DNA of 64,000 nt, taken from positions 370,972,850 through 371,036,849 of the forward strand of contig OY856186.1 in NCBI GenBank assembly GCA_963693315.1. The letters run 5' to 3'. Both the position numbers and the translations under genes were made by a program. This document shows positions 12,019 to 23,840 of the stretch, one piece after another. The notes beneath the pieces were generated by a model. It made no database searches, was not told the origin of the DNA, and saw nothing but the letters and a program-made list of their open reading frames with translations. Origin of the DNA: Diogma glabrata (taxonomy: Eukaryota > Arthropoda > Insecta > Diptera > Cylindrotomidae). Each line of letters starts with the position of its first letter. The first letter of the stretch is position 1.

Positions 12019-12059
12019 TGCGTATCATGGAGAGATGGCCCAACAGGTTTTGGCACTAA

Positions 12060-15000
12060 GAACACCGGCCAACTCTATGAATTCTGACAATGCGAAATTA
12101 TTTCGCCTTCAAGCATTGGATCTATTTATATTTGTATTTCCTTCCTGTGTACTTCTGCAGGTAATCTATATTTTCTTTGGTTGACTTATATTTTCTATCC
12201 TATCATGAAATAGTGGCCTATGTCATATTTTATATGTGATAAGATTTATTATTTAGTTATACATTCTATGCATGTTGTTGTGCGAACTTGGTCATAAAAG
12301 GTTTCTATGGGTTGTTGTGACATAACAAATTTTATAAAAAAAAACAGGCAAGTCGAAACTCTGCGAAGTGTTACTTTACGCAAAGTAAAAAAAATTACTT
12401 TCATACAGGTATCGATCGATTTATCTCTTATCTTGGCTAAAATTCGCTTAGCCATGGTCACTTGACGTCTATAACGAAAGCTACAATCGAAATGATTTAT
12501 ATATTTAATTTATCATGGTCAATATCTAGAAGCTATATACAAACAGTCAATTTTCAACTAGTCAAATCCCATTTCTCAAAAACTAGGTAGCTTCAAACAA
12601 ATTGTAATCAAAATGGTTGAGTTTAAGTTTCCAACCATCGAACTAAAGCCGGTCATAATTTATTTACGAGATCAGTCACGAAACTAATGCATTTTTGTAA
12701 AGGCTAATTTAGCATACGAGAAGACGAATATAAATCACTCGAGAGAGTGATATGTTCTAACCAATCAATTATAAGCTGTCATCAAAAAAGAAACCGAATG
12801 AACAAAGTCATGCAAACTGGTATCGTTGCATCGAGCTCTAGATAAAAATCCCATTGTTTAAGGTAAAGTGACATTTGCCCAGGCTGTCATCCAAAATTTT
12901 CGAAAAAAGCCCATTCTTGACAGTTAAAAGAAAAAAATATCAAATCTCATTATGCCGTTATTTGCTCAACTAAAAGCTGGAAATTTTGAAAACTGCAGCC
13001 TGCACATTAATGCAACTGCTGATCTCCGGAAAAATTTTACAGTCAAACACGGATCCCGGCAATTACCTTACATAACCGGACTGTAAAGTCTCACAAGACA
13101 AATCAAAACATAATTAATTTATCGTATTTATAAAACATAACTCATCTAAATGTTGAAAGTAGCCTTACGACGGACATGTAATTTGGTTACTTAAAAACAA
13201 ATCAAATTTCTTTAGACATCCCATTCATTCATTCGCTGGTTCATATTCGGCGCGGAGGACCAATGATTTTTGATTTTCAAGGTCTTTGATATAAATTAAA
13301 ACAATGAAAATCTGTCCCTGAAAAAAAATCTTACTGATAAAAAAACTTAAATATAAACAGATCATAAACACCGACCGAATCATATACTCACTTGAATTTT
13401 AATTTAATTAAATTTAATTTAATCCCGGGCAATCGGCATTTTTCAGAGCTTGCCCAACGCAAAAGCGCTCGATTTGAGAAAAATCGCAGAACAAATGTTT
13501 TCAGGCTTGTCAAGGACAGACGCCTCACGCAGCATAAAATATGTGGTAATCATCACATGAAATTGGCGCCGGCCCAGGGTCTATAACTTTTCAAATTATT
13601 TCAAAATAAGATTAAAAAACTTCATCATTAAAAATGTTGGCACTATTGATCATAAGTTAGCGTATTTCTAGAAAGATACATGTTTAAAATTAAATGATAA
13701 CAATGACAATCAAACATGATAAGTAAAACATTATTAATTTAATTATTTTACCTTTGCCGGTGACGTAATATGCAAAAGCATTCATTCCATGTCATTTTAG
13801 ATTATACAAATATTTGATATCGTTACTTATATTATGTTACTATGTTGAAGTTTTTGATGGTCATTAATTGCACAAATTTATACAACAATAAAAATCCACG
13901 CGATCAATACACCTTAATCGTTTTGAATTAAAATCAAATGACATTTTGAAGTTGTTCGACTCGAAAAATATTAAAATTAACATATTCCGTTGAAATGATT
14001 TTGTTTCGCGAATGTTAATTAAAATATTTACGATCATAATGATTTATATTTTATATCCATGCCACAATTTATGTTTATATTTTTTTATCTGTTTTAAAAG
14101 ACAATTGTTGAGCTTATAAATGTGATTTGAAAACAAATTTTATAATCATTTTAATCGACTGGAACCAGCACAATTTGGATTAGATTCGGGAGTAGTATTA
14201 GTGAAAAAACAAGAAGCTATAAAAAGTTCTTGTTTGTATTGATCCAATCGACAAACACAGATCAATCATTGTTTTGCTTTTTGAAGATGATTCTAGAGAA
14301 ATATTGCGGTTACAACATCAGCCACTTGCAGCCACTACGGCCACTAGCTCGTTAAACGAGTGTATTACTGTAGTATTTGCGACGCCTTCATTTAGTTCGA
14401 GCTCATATGTCTTGATGTACCAGAGAAACTTATTCCTTTGTGTAAGGTCACAACATCAGGATTAAACTGGATAACTTATCTAGAGTCCTTAAACAAAGTG
14501 GTGTTGGATGTATCAGTGTTGACAAAGCTCATTTTTGAAGTGAAAACTTCTTTAGGCGCGTTGTGCGATTTTCTGTGGGGAAAAATTTATATATTCGAGT
14601 TATCATAACGCTAAATAAATACTTCTATCTGGTCGTAACGTTTCACATTGCAATATAAATATCGCGGTCGACTGAGGTTCTATAGGTCGAAAGTTGTTCA
14701 ATTCCTGGAGTGGTACAAATATTTCTTTTGGCGAATTTTAAATTGATCGATAATGTAGTTTTGAAAATTATTGCTACTGTCTTTTTTTGCGTTTCGTTCA
14801 AACTATTATCATTTCGATATTAACAAGAAAATTAATTATTTTTTTGCAGGAAGTGCTAAAAATAATAAAATATTGTTTTTCCCATCATTATTGTTCATAA
14901 TTTCATTCCCGTGAAATAAAATTAGGAAAATAAAAACTACTGTTTGAGTATGTTCTCTTTCAATATGTGTTGACATCTTCATCACAATAGAATGATTTAA

Positions 15001-18000
15001 ACACAGTTTAAGCCTGCGGAAATTTACGATATTTATATTTATCGATAGTGTAGTTTTTTAAGGTTATTGCTATTGTCTTTTAGCACAGTGTAAAGTCAAT
15101 ACGAAGTAAAATTTAGAATGCATTCAGGGGATTGTTACGACATCTCAATATTTTCCTCAGTTTTTAAAGGCAGTTCCTTTAAAGTGGCTATTTCGTTTTT
15201 TTATACTTTTTGTTGTTGTTTTCTATTTTCATTTTTTTCTATTTTCTGTTTTTGATTGTTGTACCATTTTTGAAGTGAAAACTTCTTTAGGCGCGTTGTG
15301 CGATTTTGTATGGGGAAAAATTTATATATTCGAATCATCGTCACGCTAAATGAATATTGTAATCATTTGTTATTTTATTATTTCTTATTCCCACATTCTC
15401 TTTCTTGATTTATAATTGTTTTTTTTCTTTTTTATTGAATTTTTTCGGTTTAAGTGTGGTGTGTAAGTGTTGTATAGAAAGTAAAGATTTTGTTGTATTT
15501 AGAGTACCAGTATTCAGTATACCAGTTTCCTTGATTTCAATACAGCAATACAGGTATCCAAATTCCAGCACAATGTCACACGTATGAGAAATTTCATACC
15601 TATTTAGGGTGAGTTTATTTATTTAATTAACATATACAAGAGATAAATCATACGGTTAGATGTTAAAACTGGAATCCATTAATAATGGCACAAAATAAAT
15701 GGAAGATAATTGCACAGACGGCAAAATCCCTGCATTTAATGTAAAAGGTAGAAAAAAAGATTTTTGATACAATAAAGCTATGTTGATTTATAAATTATTA
15801 TGTTGTTTTTTTATTAAAAAAAATATGATAGCTTATCAACAAAAAACGAAACTTAGTACGAGAATGATACGCACAAATGATATGAATGATATACAAAAAT
15901 AAATTAATAGTATTGTTTGATAATTTAGAAAAAGCGTGATATTTTGTACCAAATAAGTGAACGTCATGACTTGTGACTGTGTTCAAGACAAAACATACCA
16001 ATGCAAAGGTCAGATAACTATAAATAATATAAAAATTTAATCATGAGCTAGCCAATTTCAAATAAAAACGATAAGAAATATTTTTCTTTGAATATTTGGT
16101 TAGACATAAAATGGATTTTGAATGAATTTCTGGATTATTTATTATATACTCATCGATAACAAATAATTCTAAACTTTGTTGTTAATGTCACCAGAGATTG
16201 CCAGAGAATTACAATTTTCTTTTTATGAAAATTAGTCAGACTTCCAGTAATCGAAATCAGCTTTAACGATACAGTGATTACGACAAATATCTTCAGAAAA
16301 CCATAAGTTTGTAGATAAATTTATATCAGCTGTCAAATAACACTATCTGAGGTTGACGCAACTGCCACATGTTGACTCTATTTTCCTGTACTTTGGTTTT
16401 CCTTAACGATTTTGATGACTTTCTTACCTGAAATTAAAAAAAAATTTGTTTAATTATAAAGTTTGAATTTGCAATGGGAGAGGATAAGATAGGATAGTAT
16501 ATCAGTCAAAAGAATGATCTTAAGTGCAGCGATTCTGAATATAATCTCATCGCTCTAGCCTATTTGCGGCTTTTTATTTCAAAGTTAATGTAATTCACAT
16601 GGTAATCGTTAGTTATTCCTTTTCGTCGTTGCTACAGACACTTTGATACGTCAGAGGCAAGGATTTAGAACTGAACGTAGTCCATCTAGTGAATTTGAGT
16701 TAGAAATTCAGTGCAATCATAGATGATGTAAATCATCATTTAACGCATGAACAAAAGCCCAGATAGAGGTTTTTTGTTAAGAGGTGGTTTACAGTACCAT
16801 CTCCAACAACTCACAACGTTGTCCATTATTTTTCAAGTTGAAACAGGAACACTACCTTGAAATTTCAAATAAGGAGTACAAATAAATTACCGTAGTTTGA
16901 CAAAGATGGCACCACTAGAAGGTTATGTTGACATTGTCAGATGTAAAACGTAGCATTGTAAGTTTGAGCATTGTTATGAAGCTATTTTCCCCGTAAAAAT
17001 TAATTTGTCTAAACAACTTTCTTATGCATGAATCAACGCGATCAATACAACTTATCGTTTTTTTAGCCTTATCTTTTTCAACCCTGTTTGCAATAATATT
17101 TCCTTTTTCGATTGCTGTCTCATTTTGATATGTTGTAGATTCGTAATTTTTTTTTATATAAGCTTGATAATTTTGGAATGGAAAACAATTACGGTATTAA
17201 TTTTTTCCCCTAATTTTTTTGATATTTTTTTTTATTTAAAAAGGAAAATGGATATAAAAGTGGTATGATATTCAAAATTTGTTTGATATATATATTAGTT
17301 GTTGTCAGTAATTAATGAATAAAATTTGAATTATTTGATTGAATGTTAGAAAAGAAGAAATTAAATGTTTGAGTGAATTTTTTTTGTGTCGTAGATTTTA
17401 ATAAGTATATAAATTGGGAAGCTTAATTAAGAAAAGAAAAACTTAGAGAATTTGTTCTGATTGAGTTTATAGTGTAGTTGAATTTAAAAAAACAAAGAAG
17501 TTTATGAGAAAAAAAATTCTACATGTTTGTTTTGTCAGTTAAATTAAGAAAAAGAAGGCTGATTCGATTCGTCTGTAATTGGTATATATAACTGTTTGCT
17601 CAGTGAATTGAATTTTCTGAAATAATTTCCCAAAGCGATAAGTTATTTAACTAATTTATTAATTGATTTGAATATCTATGAACATGGAAATTTTAATTTT
17701 ACATAATTTTGTAAATAATCATTGGAGGACGGTTCGTCCCAAACGCTAAATGAACCTGGCTTTACAATAGAAGTGACTTAACAAGCAATTTCTCATCGTT
17801 CAAAATGAACGATGAGAATGAAGACAAGGTATTTAGATTCCATATGAAATGAGGTCCAGAGATTTTGAATGTCGATTTTGCATCCCATTTGTTTGCTACG
17901 AAGCTGTTTACCCCGTAAAAATTAACTTGTCTAAACAACTTTCTTATACATAAATCAGAGCGTTCAATACAACTTATCGTTTTTTTATTCATATTATTTC

Positions 18001-18600
18001 AACCCTTTTTGCAATAGTATTTATCTTTTTCGATTGCTGTCTCATATTGATATGTTGTTGATTCATGATTTTTATATATGTATTTGGACAATTGATTAGT
18101 ACATAGTAGAGATTGATTAGTATATAGTAGAAAAATGATGAATTGAATTAGCGTCGTCCAATTAAAGGTTTAGTGAATTTTTTTTTGGCAGGACATATAC
18201 ATGTATTCAAGATCGGAGAAACATTAAAAACTGATTATGTGCAGTGTTCTAATTAGGAAAAAAAGAGTTTAATTTTGTAAGTAAGACTCATAGAATCAAT
18301 TACACAATACATATTTGCTTTTATTTAACAAACCTTGACAATTTTTAGTAAAAGTGATTTTCAAGTTATTCTGTCGGTAACTTGATAGGGCTGCCATGTT
18401 TATCATAAGTAATTTGTTGTTTAAAATTGGTGTAATTTAAAAGAGGAAATTTTGTTTTAAACTGTGTTCCTAAAATTTATATTTTGATCTGTTAGCATAA
18501 CTTAGTAATTAAGAGGGTTAATTGGGTAATTGATTGATTGATTGATTGATTTGTAACTGTTTTGTAAATTTTGGAGTGTTAAGTGTCTTAAGAAGTTTGA
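12060..18600. other. Long AT-rich stretch without recognisable genes
   Basis: No frame carries a domain I recognise. Two diverged direct duplications are visible. One is at 14525-14630 and 15265-15360, sharing 'ttgaagtgaaaacttcttta' and 'ggcgcgttgtgcgatttt'. The other is at about 16978-17160 and 17896-18077, sharing 'cccgtaaaaatta', 'tgtctaaacaactttcttat' and 'tttttcgattgctgtctca'. A weaker relative of the second lies near 13900. These are probably old dispersed repeats. A short 'tgat' tandem lies at 18525-18550. Confidence 0.5.
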
Positions 18601-18603
18601 ATC

Positions 18604-19160
18604 TGAACAACGAGGTCCATATCGTCAACCATTTATCGAAACAGTTTCATTGATCAACATTGCCGACCATTCATAAGAACAATTTATTGGTCCATATTGG
18701 AAGCAATTCATTGGTCTACATCATCAGCAATTTATTGGAAAATTTATTGATCAACATTGTCAACAATTTATTATAACTATTTATTGGTCAACAATTTATC
18801 ATAACAATTTATTGGTCAACAATTTATTAGAACATTTTATTGGTGAACTTTGTCAACAATTTTATTAGAACAATTTATTGGTCAACCTTGTCAACAATTT
18901 GTTATAACAATTTATTGGTCAACATTGTCAGCAATTTATTGGAAAACATTTTGGTCAACATTTTCAACAATTTATTAGTCAACATCGGTAACAGTTTATC
19001 ATAAAAATTTATTGATCCATATTGTCAACAATTTATTATAACAATTTATTAGTCAACATTGTCAACAACTTATTATAACAATTTATTGGTCAAAGTTTTC
19101 AGCAATTTTTTGGAAAACTTATTGGTCAACATTGTCAACAATTTATTATAACAATTATTG
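18604..19160. repeat. Minisatellite of ATTTATTGGTCAACA units
   Basis: About 15 imperfect copies of a 35-40 bp unit built from 'caacaatttatta', 'taacaattt' and 'attggtcaacattgt'. The array ends directly at a primer-binding site (19160-19181). On the minus strand it therefore occupies the start of the 5' leader of an LTR element. A smaller array of the same unit is at 31846-31975. It is non-coding. Confidence 0.85.
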
Positions 19161-19181
19161 GGAGCCACACGTTGGGCGCCA
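19160..19181 (-). promoter_or_regulatory. tRNA-Lys primer-binding site, minus strand
   Basis: On the minus strand the sequence reads TGGCGCCCAACGTGTGGCTC, a near-perfect complement of the tRNA-Lys 3' end. It lies three bases after a candidate LTR terminus CACTACA (ending at 19185). It marks the 5' end of a minus-strand gypsy-like element whose leader is the adjoining minisatellite. Confidence 0.7.
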
Positions 19182-19184
19182 TCT

Positions 19185-19400
19185 TGTAGTGGGAGGTCTT
19201 TCTGGTGGTACGTGAAGGTTCACCAGTTGGTTGGTGCACGTAAAATACACGCTGACGCTACCTCATTCTATAGGAGAGTTCAAATCAAATCAGATCGAAT
19301 TACAATGCGTGCCAAAAACAACACCTAGGTTTCTTTTGGAAGGGAGCATTACCGAGCCACCACTCTCCCTTATCGACTTAGCTTTAGCAAATCGTTAAAT
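19185..19400 (-). repeat. Probable LTR 3' portion upstream of the primer-binding site
   Basis: By position, the sequence immediately upstream (on the minus strand) of the 19160-19181 primer-binding site should be the end of an LTR, finishing ...CCCACTACA. The block is less AT-rich than its surroundings and has no coding frame. Its start was not found and I saw no second copy in the window, so the extent is provisional. Confidence 0.4.
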
Positions 19401-20040
19401 AACTACAAAAAGTCATGGAAAAAAATTAAAATAACTTCCCTGTACTTGCGGCTTGGGTAGCATCCAGTATCCATTTCTCAATAATCTTAGACTGTATAAT
19501 AAACTGCACTCATAATTGTGTACAAAATTGCGGCTTATCGCCGTTCTGAATTCGGAGTTATACCTCCTCACATAAAAGTACCAAAAACAACTTATTAGAT
19601 GCAACCATTGCAGAATTAATTTATTTTCGAATCAAAAACTTTAGTCACTTCATACATAACTACAAATAATTTTAAAACAAAAGCACCCCAACATATTTCT
19701 GATAATGATTTATTTACTATTTTTTTTAATTCTTTTGAGTTTTTCAAAATAAAAAATAGAAAATAAATAAGAATTTAATACAAGTTTCCGGGAAGTTTCA
19801 GATGTACATATACGGAATGTTTTAAATAATTGTGTTGTTACACAAGTAGGTTAAAAAGTTGATTGAACATATTTTATATTTATTTTCGAATAAGTTTATA
19901 GCGTTTTACTTTAGGACGGAAAATGGAAGTACACATTATAAAGAATATCTTGGGCATTACAGGACAGGACGAAAGGAGTAAGTGGCTACACTTGACTGAC
20001 TACATTCGTCCTGAGAACCATGAAAAAATCAAGAAAAGAA
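19401..20040. other. AT-rich non-coding stretch
   Basis: No gene recognised. A short hairpin 'caggacgaa' and 'ttcgtcctg' lies at about 19965-20015, next to the tRNA-like block. On the minus strand this region is downstream of the interrupted older gypsy integrase and may contain that element's 3' end. Confidence 0.4.
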
Positions 20041-20042
20041 AT

Positions 20043-20110
20043 GGGAGCCGGGCTTGAATCCAAACCCTGAGAAAGACTCTCAGGTTCTACCGACTGAGAT
20101 AGCCGGGCCA
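20043..20110 (-). pseudogene. tRNA-Lys-like sequence (tRNA pseudogene or SINE head)
   Basis: On the minus strand it begins GCCCGGCTATCTCAGTCGG, which matches a tRNA-Lys 5' half and A box (TAGCTCAGTCGG type). It continues with an anticodon-arm-like inverted pair CCTGAGA / TCTCAGG and a B-box-like GATTCAAGCCC. The acceptor end does not pair properly, the residue before the anticodon is G instead of the invariant T, and the 3' part diverges from tRNA. A functional tRNA gene is therefore unlikely. A SINE head or a captured tRNA copy are both possible. Confidence 0.6.
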
Positions 20111-20222
20111 GACCCATAAATTAAGAGAAAGACTGAATAAAGATGAGCGATCCAATATACAAAAAAAGCAAGGACTTTTTGGACAGTAGGAAATCAATGA
20201 GAATTAGAGGAAAGCATATATC

Positions 20223-20692
20223 TGATGTATTTGAGGAATATTTGTTGGAAATCACAACACCAATTTATTCCAGTAACAATATTTATTTATAAACTATTTT
20301 ATTCCTTTATTACAGCAAATACAATTTTTTAGGATTGTTAATTTATTCGCACAATGGCGTTTTCGTTAAATATGTAAAGTGATATTAATACCTCGAACTT
20401 AGCCAAAATAACCATTGACTCATGGAGTCGCGAAATGAAAGTGAAGTATATATTTTCGTTTACCTTTTTACCGCCAACCAAAATGACAAAGAAAATATTG
20501 CATTGAACTGAATTTGATGTTCGAAAATCGAATTGATTAAATAAATTAATTAATTAATTTATCGTATGGGTGGCGTGAATCTGATTAAGTAGCAGATGGT
20601 TCATGTCATGAGTATGGTCGTTAACTGATCGTGTGATCGTTTAAGTTTTTGTAGTGATTAATTATTTAGATTTAAATATATTAACCACTACA
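20223..20692 (-). repeat. 3' LTR of the CsRn1-like element
   Basis: 470 bp, nearly identical to 25758-26227. The visible differences are A versus G in 'cagc(a/g)aatac' and A versus T in 'gattaaat(a/t)aatt'. The minus-strand termini are TGTAGTGG and ATACATCA. A purine-rich GAGCGGGG-type tract abuts its start (20693-20705) and probably serves as the polypurine primer. Confidence 0.95.
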
Positions 20693-20721
20693 GTACCCCG
20701 CTCGTAGATGAAAGCCCCCGC

Positions 20722-23151
20722 TTAGTTTGTCTGTTCGAAATGAACAGCTTTGTGTGTTCGAGAAGCTGGTGAACGATCAGCTGAACACAAGATACCATAC
20801 GCTGGCTTCAATCTGTCGATCGAGACAGATTGTTGTTTGCCTTTGATGTCGATAACGAAATGTTTTCGTAGACGTCGTATGATTCTGTATGGACCTTCAT
20901 ATGGGGTTTGTAGACCAATACGTACTCTATCAACCCTAACGAAAACGTAGTCGCAGTTTTCTAGCGACTTCGGAACAAAAATGTCGTTTTGTTTGGTTTG
21001 TCGTGTAGCTGTTGGAATTAAGTTGTGCATTGTATTTCGAAGTTGATCAATGACTGTATCATGAGTAGGCAGCTGTGAAAGAGGATTTTCAACGAAGAAC
21101 TCACCGGGCAGTTTCAGTGTTTGTCCGTAGACAAGTTCTGCGGGTGAGCACTTCAGATCTTCTTTCACTGTGGCTCGAATACCTAGAAGAATTATTGGTA
21201 TTTCGGAGCTCCACTGAGTAGTGTTGCCTCTGGTCATAGGTGCAGCTTTTAATTGTCGATGGAACTGTTCTACCATTCCGTTCGCTTGTGGATGGTAGGC
21301 CGTTGTACGTATCCGATGAGAGCCTAAAAGTTTCGTTAATTCAGAAAAGAGCTTAGACTCGAATTGTGTTCCCTGATCAGTTGTGATGTGCAGTGGAACA
21401 CCGAATCGTGATACGTAATTGTTGACAAATGTCGTGGCTATGGTAGCAGCAGACATGTCAGACATAGTAAAAGCTTCTGGCCATCGAGTGAATCGATCAA
21501 CGCAAGTTAAAATATAAGAACATCCATTAGAAGGAGGAAGCGGTCCTACGATATCTATGTGGATGTGTTCGAAACGAGATTGTGGAATTTCGAATTGTCC
21601 TGTTGGACTTTTTGTATGTCGTTGGACCTTAGAGCGTTGGCAAGATAAACAAGATTTCGTCCAATGATTAATATCTTTATTAATACTGGGCCAAAAATAT
21701 CGAGCTGTAATCAATTTACGTGTACCGTTGACACCAGGATGTGACAAGTTGTGTAAAGTGTTAAAGACAGTTTTGCGTAATGGTTCTGCGATGTATGGGC
21801 GATTGTTACCCGTTGATGTTTCGCAGACTATTTCGAATCCTGGAAGTTTAAAAAGCTCTAGTTTCATTGATGAACTAGCGTGACATACGGAACCAGAAAG
21901 TAAATTCTGAAGTTCTAAGTCTGCTTTTTGTGCAGTGATGATAGCATCGTAGTTGAAGTGAGTCTCAACTGATGCGGTTTCGTTGTCGGATGCACGAGAT
22001 AATGCATCCGCGACTGTGTTGTCTTTACCTTGCACATGCTGGATATCGGTAGTAAATTGACTAATAAAATCTAAATGACGAGATTGCCGTGGATTTCGTT
22101 CCGTTTTAGATTGTATTGCGCGTGTGAGAGGCTTGTGGTCGGTGTAAATTGTGAATTCACGACCTTCGACAAAATACCTGAAGTGTTTTATAGCTAGGTA
22201 AATTGCGAGTAGCTCTCGATCGAATGCAGAGTATTTAGTTTCAGCGTCTGAAAGTTTCTTTGAGAAAAATCCCAGTGGTTCCCAACAATCATTATTACGT
22301 TGCTGTAACACTGCTCCGACAGCAATGTTCGATGCATCCGTAGTGATACTGTATACAGAATCGTTACGTGGATGCACTAACAACGTTATATTTCCCAATT
22401 CAGTTTTCAACTTGGTGAATGCGAGTTGACATTCGTTTGGCCAAGTAAAATTTTTAGGAGTCTTGGGCTTTTTCAGTAAAGCCGCCAAGTGTGTATGAAT
22501 TGGTGCTAGTGTTTCAGCTAGTTTTGGTATGAATCGATGATAATAATTTATCATACCGACAAATTGCTGAATGCGTTTGATTGATGTTGGTGCTGGGAAT
22601 TCCGTAATGGCATTAATTCGTTCTTGAGAAGGCAGAATACCATTAGGTGTTATCGTGTGGCTGAGGAAATCGAGAGTGTTTGCGCCGAAAACACATTTTG
22701 AACTCTTTATGTGAACGCCAAACTCGCTTAGTTTCTGGAAGAGTTGTTCCAGATGGAGTTTGTGTTGTTCCTCATTTATCGATGCCACTAAGATATCGTC
22801 GATGTAGACGAAAACGAAGTCTAAATCTCGAACGATTTCGTTAATGAAACGCTGAAACGTTTGTGCGGCGTTGCGTAAACCGAATGGCATTCGAGTGAAT
22901 TCGAAGAGGCCAAATGGAGTTGTGATAGCCGTTTTGTGGATATCTTCATTTGCAACAGGAATGAGATGATATGCTCTGATAAGGTCAATTTTAGAGAAAA
23001 CTTTGCAACCATACAAATTCATCGAAAAATTTTGTATGTGCGGTATTGGATAGCGATCAGGAAGCGATAATCTCCACATGGTCTCCAGTCGAGATCTTTC
23101 TTTCGAACCATGTGAAGCGGACACGATACAGAAGAAGAAGAAATGCGTCAA
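20722..23151 (-). pseudogene. pol: pol: reverse transcriptase, RNase H, integrase
   Basis: Long open frame of 809 codons copying element RNA to DNA and integrating it. RT fingers and palm occupy about residues 35-210, with [19 protein letters not shown] and the catalytic YIDD at 116-119. RNase H spans about 262-390 with Asp272 (TDAS), Glu313, Asp338 and Asp382. The integrase zinc domain has His467, His471, Cys501 and Cys504; the core has Asp533, Asp592 and Glu628, an exact D35E spacing. The C-terminal GPY motif is at 753-755. The first 30 or so residues are not genuine pol: they come from reading out of frame after a small deletion near 23063. That deletion separates this frame from the protease frame, removing part of RT motif 1-2, so the product would lack its normal N-terminus. 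Stop at 20722-20724, just before the 3' LTR. Confidence 0.92.
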
Positions 23152-23840
23152 ATTCCAAGTTCAACCATATGTTGAAATTCAGTGAACGCAGCTTTTTGAC
23201 GAATTGGATCCAGTCTGCGTGGTCTTGATACGGGCAAGTGACCAGTGGTAACAATGTGATGTACCACGTTATGTTTGACCGGTAAATTATAGTTAGGCTC
23301 CGCTGTTAGGGAAGGAAACTTCTTTAGTAGCAGGCCGTAATCGTTGTCGATCGTATAATGGATAGGTGTTGGCGTATCAACACTAACCACTGCGGCATGG
23401 ATTGACAGCTGGGTAGCTGAATCAATCAGCCGTTTTCGTTTGAGATCGACTAAAAGGCCAAATTTACTGAGAAAATCAGCGCCAATGATCGGACGATTCA
23501 CTTGTGCTAATATGAAAGCGTGTGTGAATGTTCGTTTTAGGCCGATATCTACCTGTAGGAGCTTTGTTCCGTAGGTATTGATTATCGTGCCGTTGGCAGC
23601 TGATAAGACTAGATCAGTTGATTTTGAGTAGAATATGGTTGATAAATTATTTTTAAATGGGTGCACCGAAAGGTCTGCTCCCGTGTCGACTAAAAATAAC
23701 AAATTATTAAGTCTGTCGCGTATAAAAAGACGGTAAGTTTTCGTGGTCTCGCTCGTAGCCGTATGGACCTCTGGCTCTAATCGTTTTTTTTGTCGTCGAT
23801 CGTTGAGACAGATGGTGGGTTGGAGTGTCCATATTTGCAA
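23148..23840 (-). pseudogene. pol: pol N-terminal part: aspartic protease and RT start
   Basis: Frame of 230 codons overlapping the end of gag by 64 nt and lying -1 relative to it, the usual arrangement for translation by -1 frameshifting. The retroviral-type protease carries the catalytic DTGA motif at residues 52-55 (FLVDTGADLSV) and a flap-side IIGADFLSKFG. The reading continues into the connection to RT (RPRRLDPIRQKAAF) and ends with TGA after MVELGI, where the family normally reads on. The same frame continues after this stop into recognisable RT residues ([16 protein letters not shown]) before hitting the deletion near 23063. One nonsense change and one frame-shifting deletion therefore split an originally continuous pol. 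Confidence 0.88.

Noticed and set aside
12249..12461. 70-codon minus-strand frame and many similar 60-80-codon frames
   Set aside because: No domain, no conserved composition, and a density expected by chance in AT-rich DNA.
20043..20110. Functional tRNA-Lys gene
   Set aside because: The acceptor stem does not pair, the invariant base before the anticodon is changed, and the 3' half diverges.
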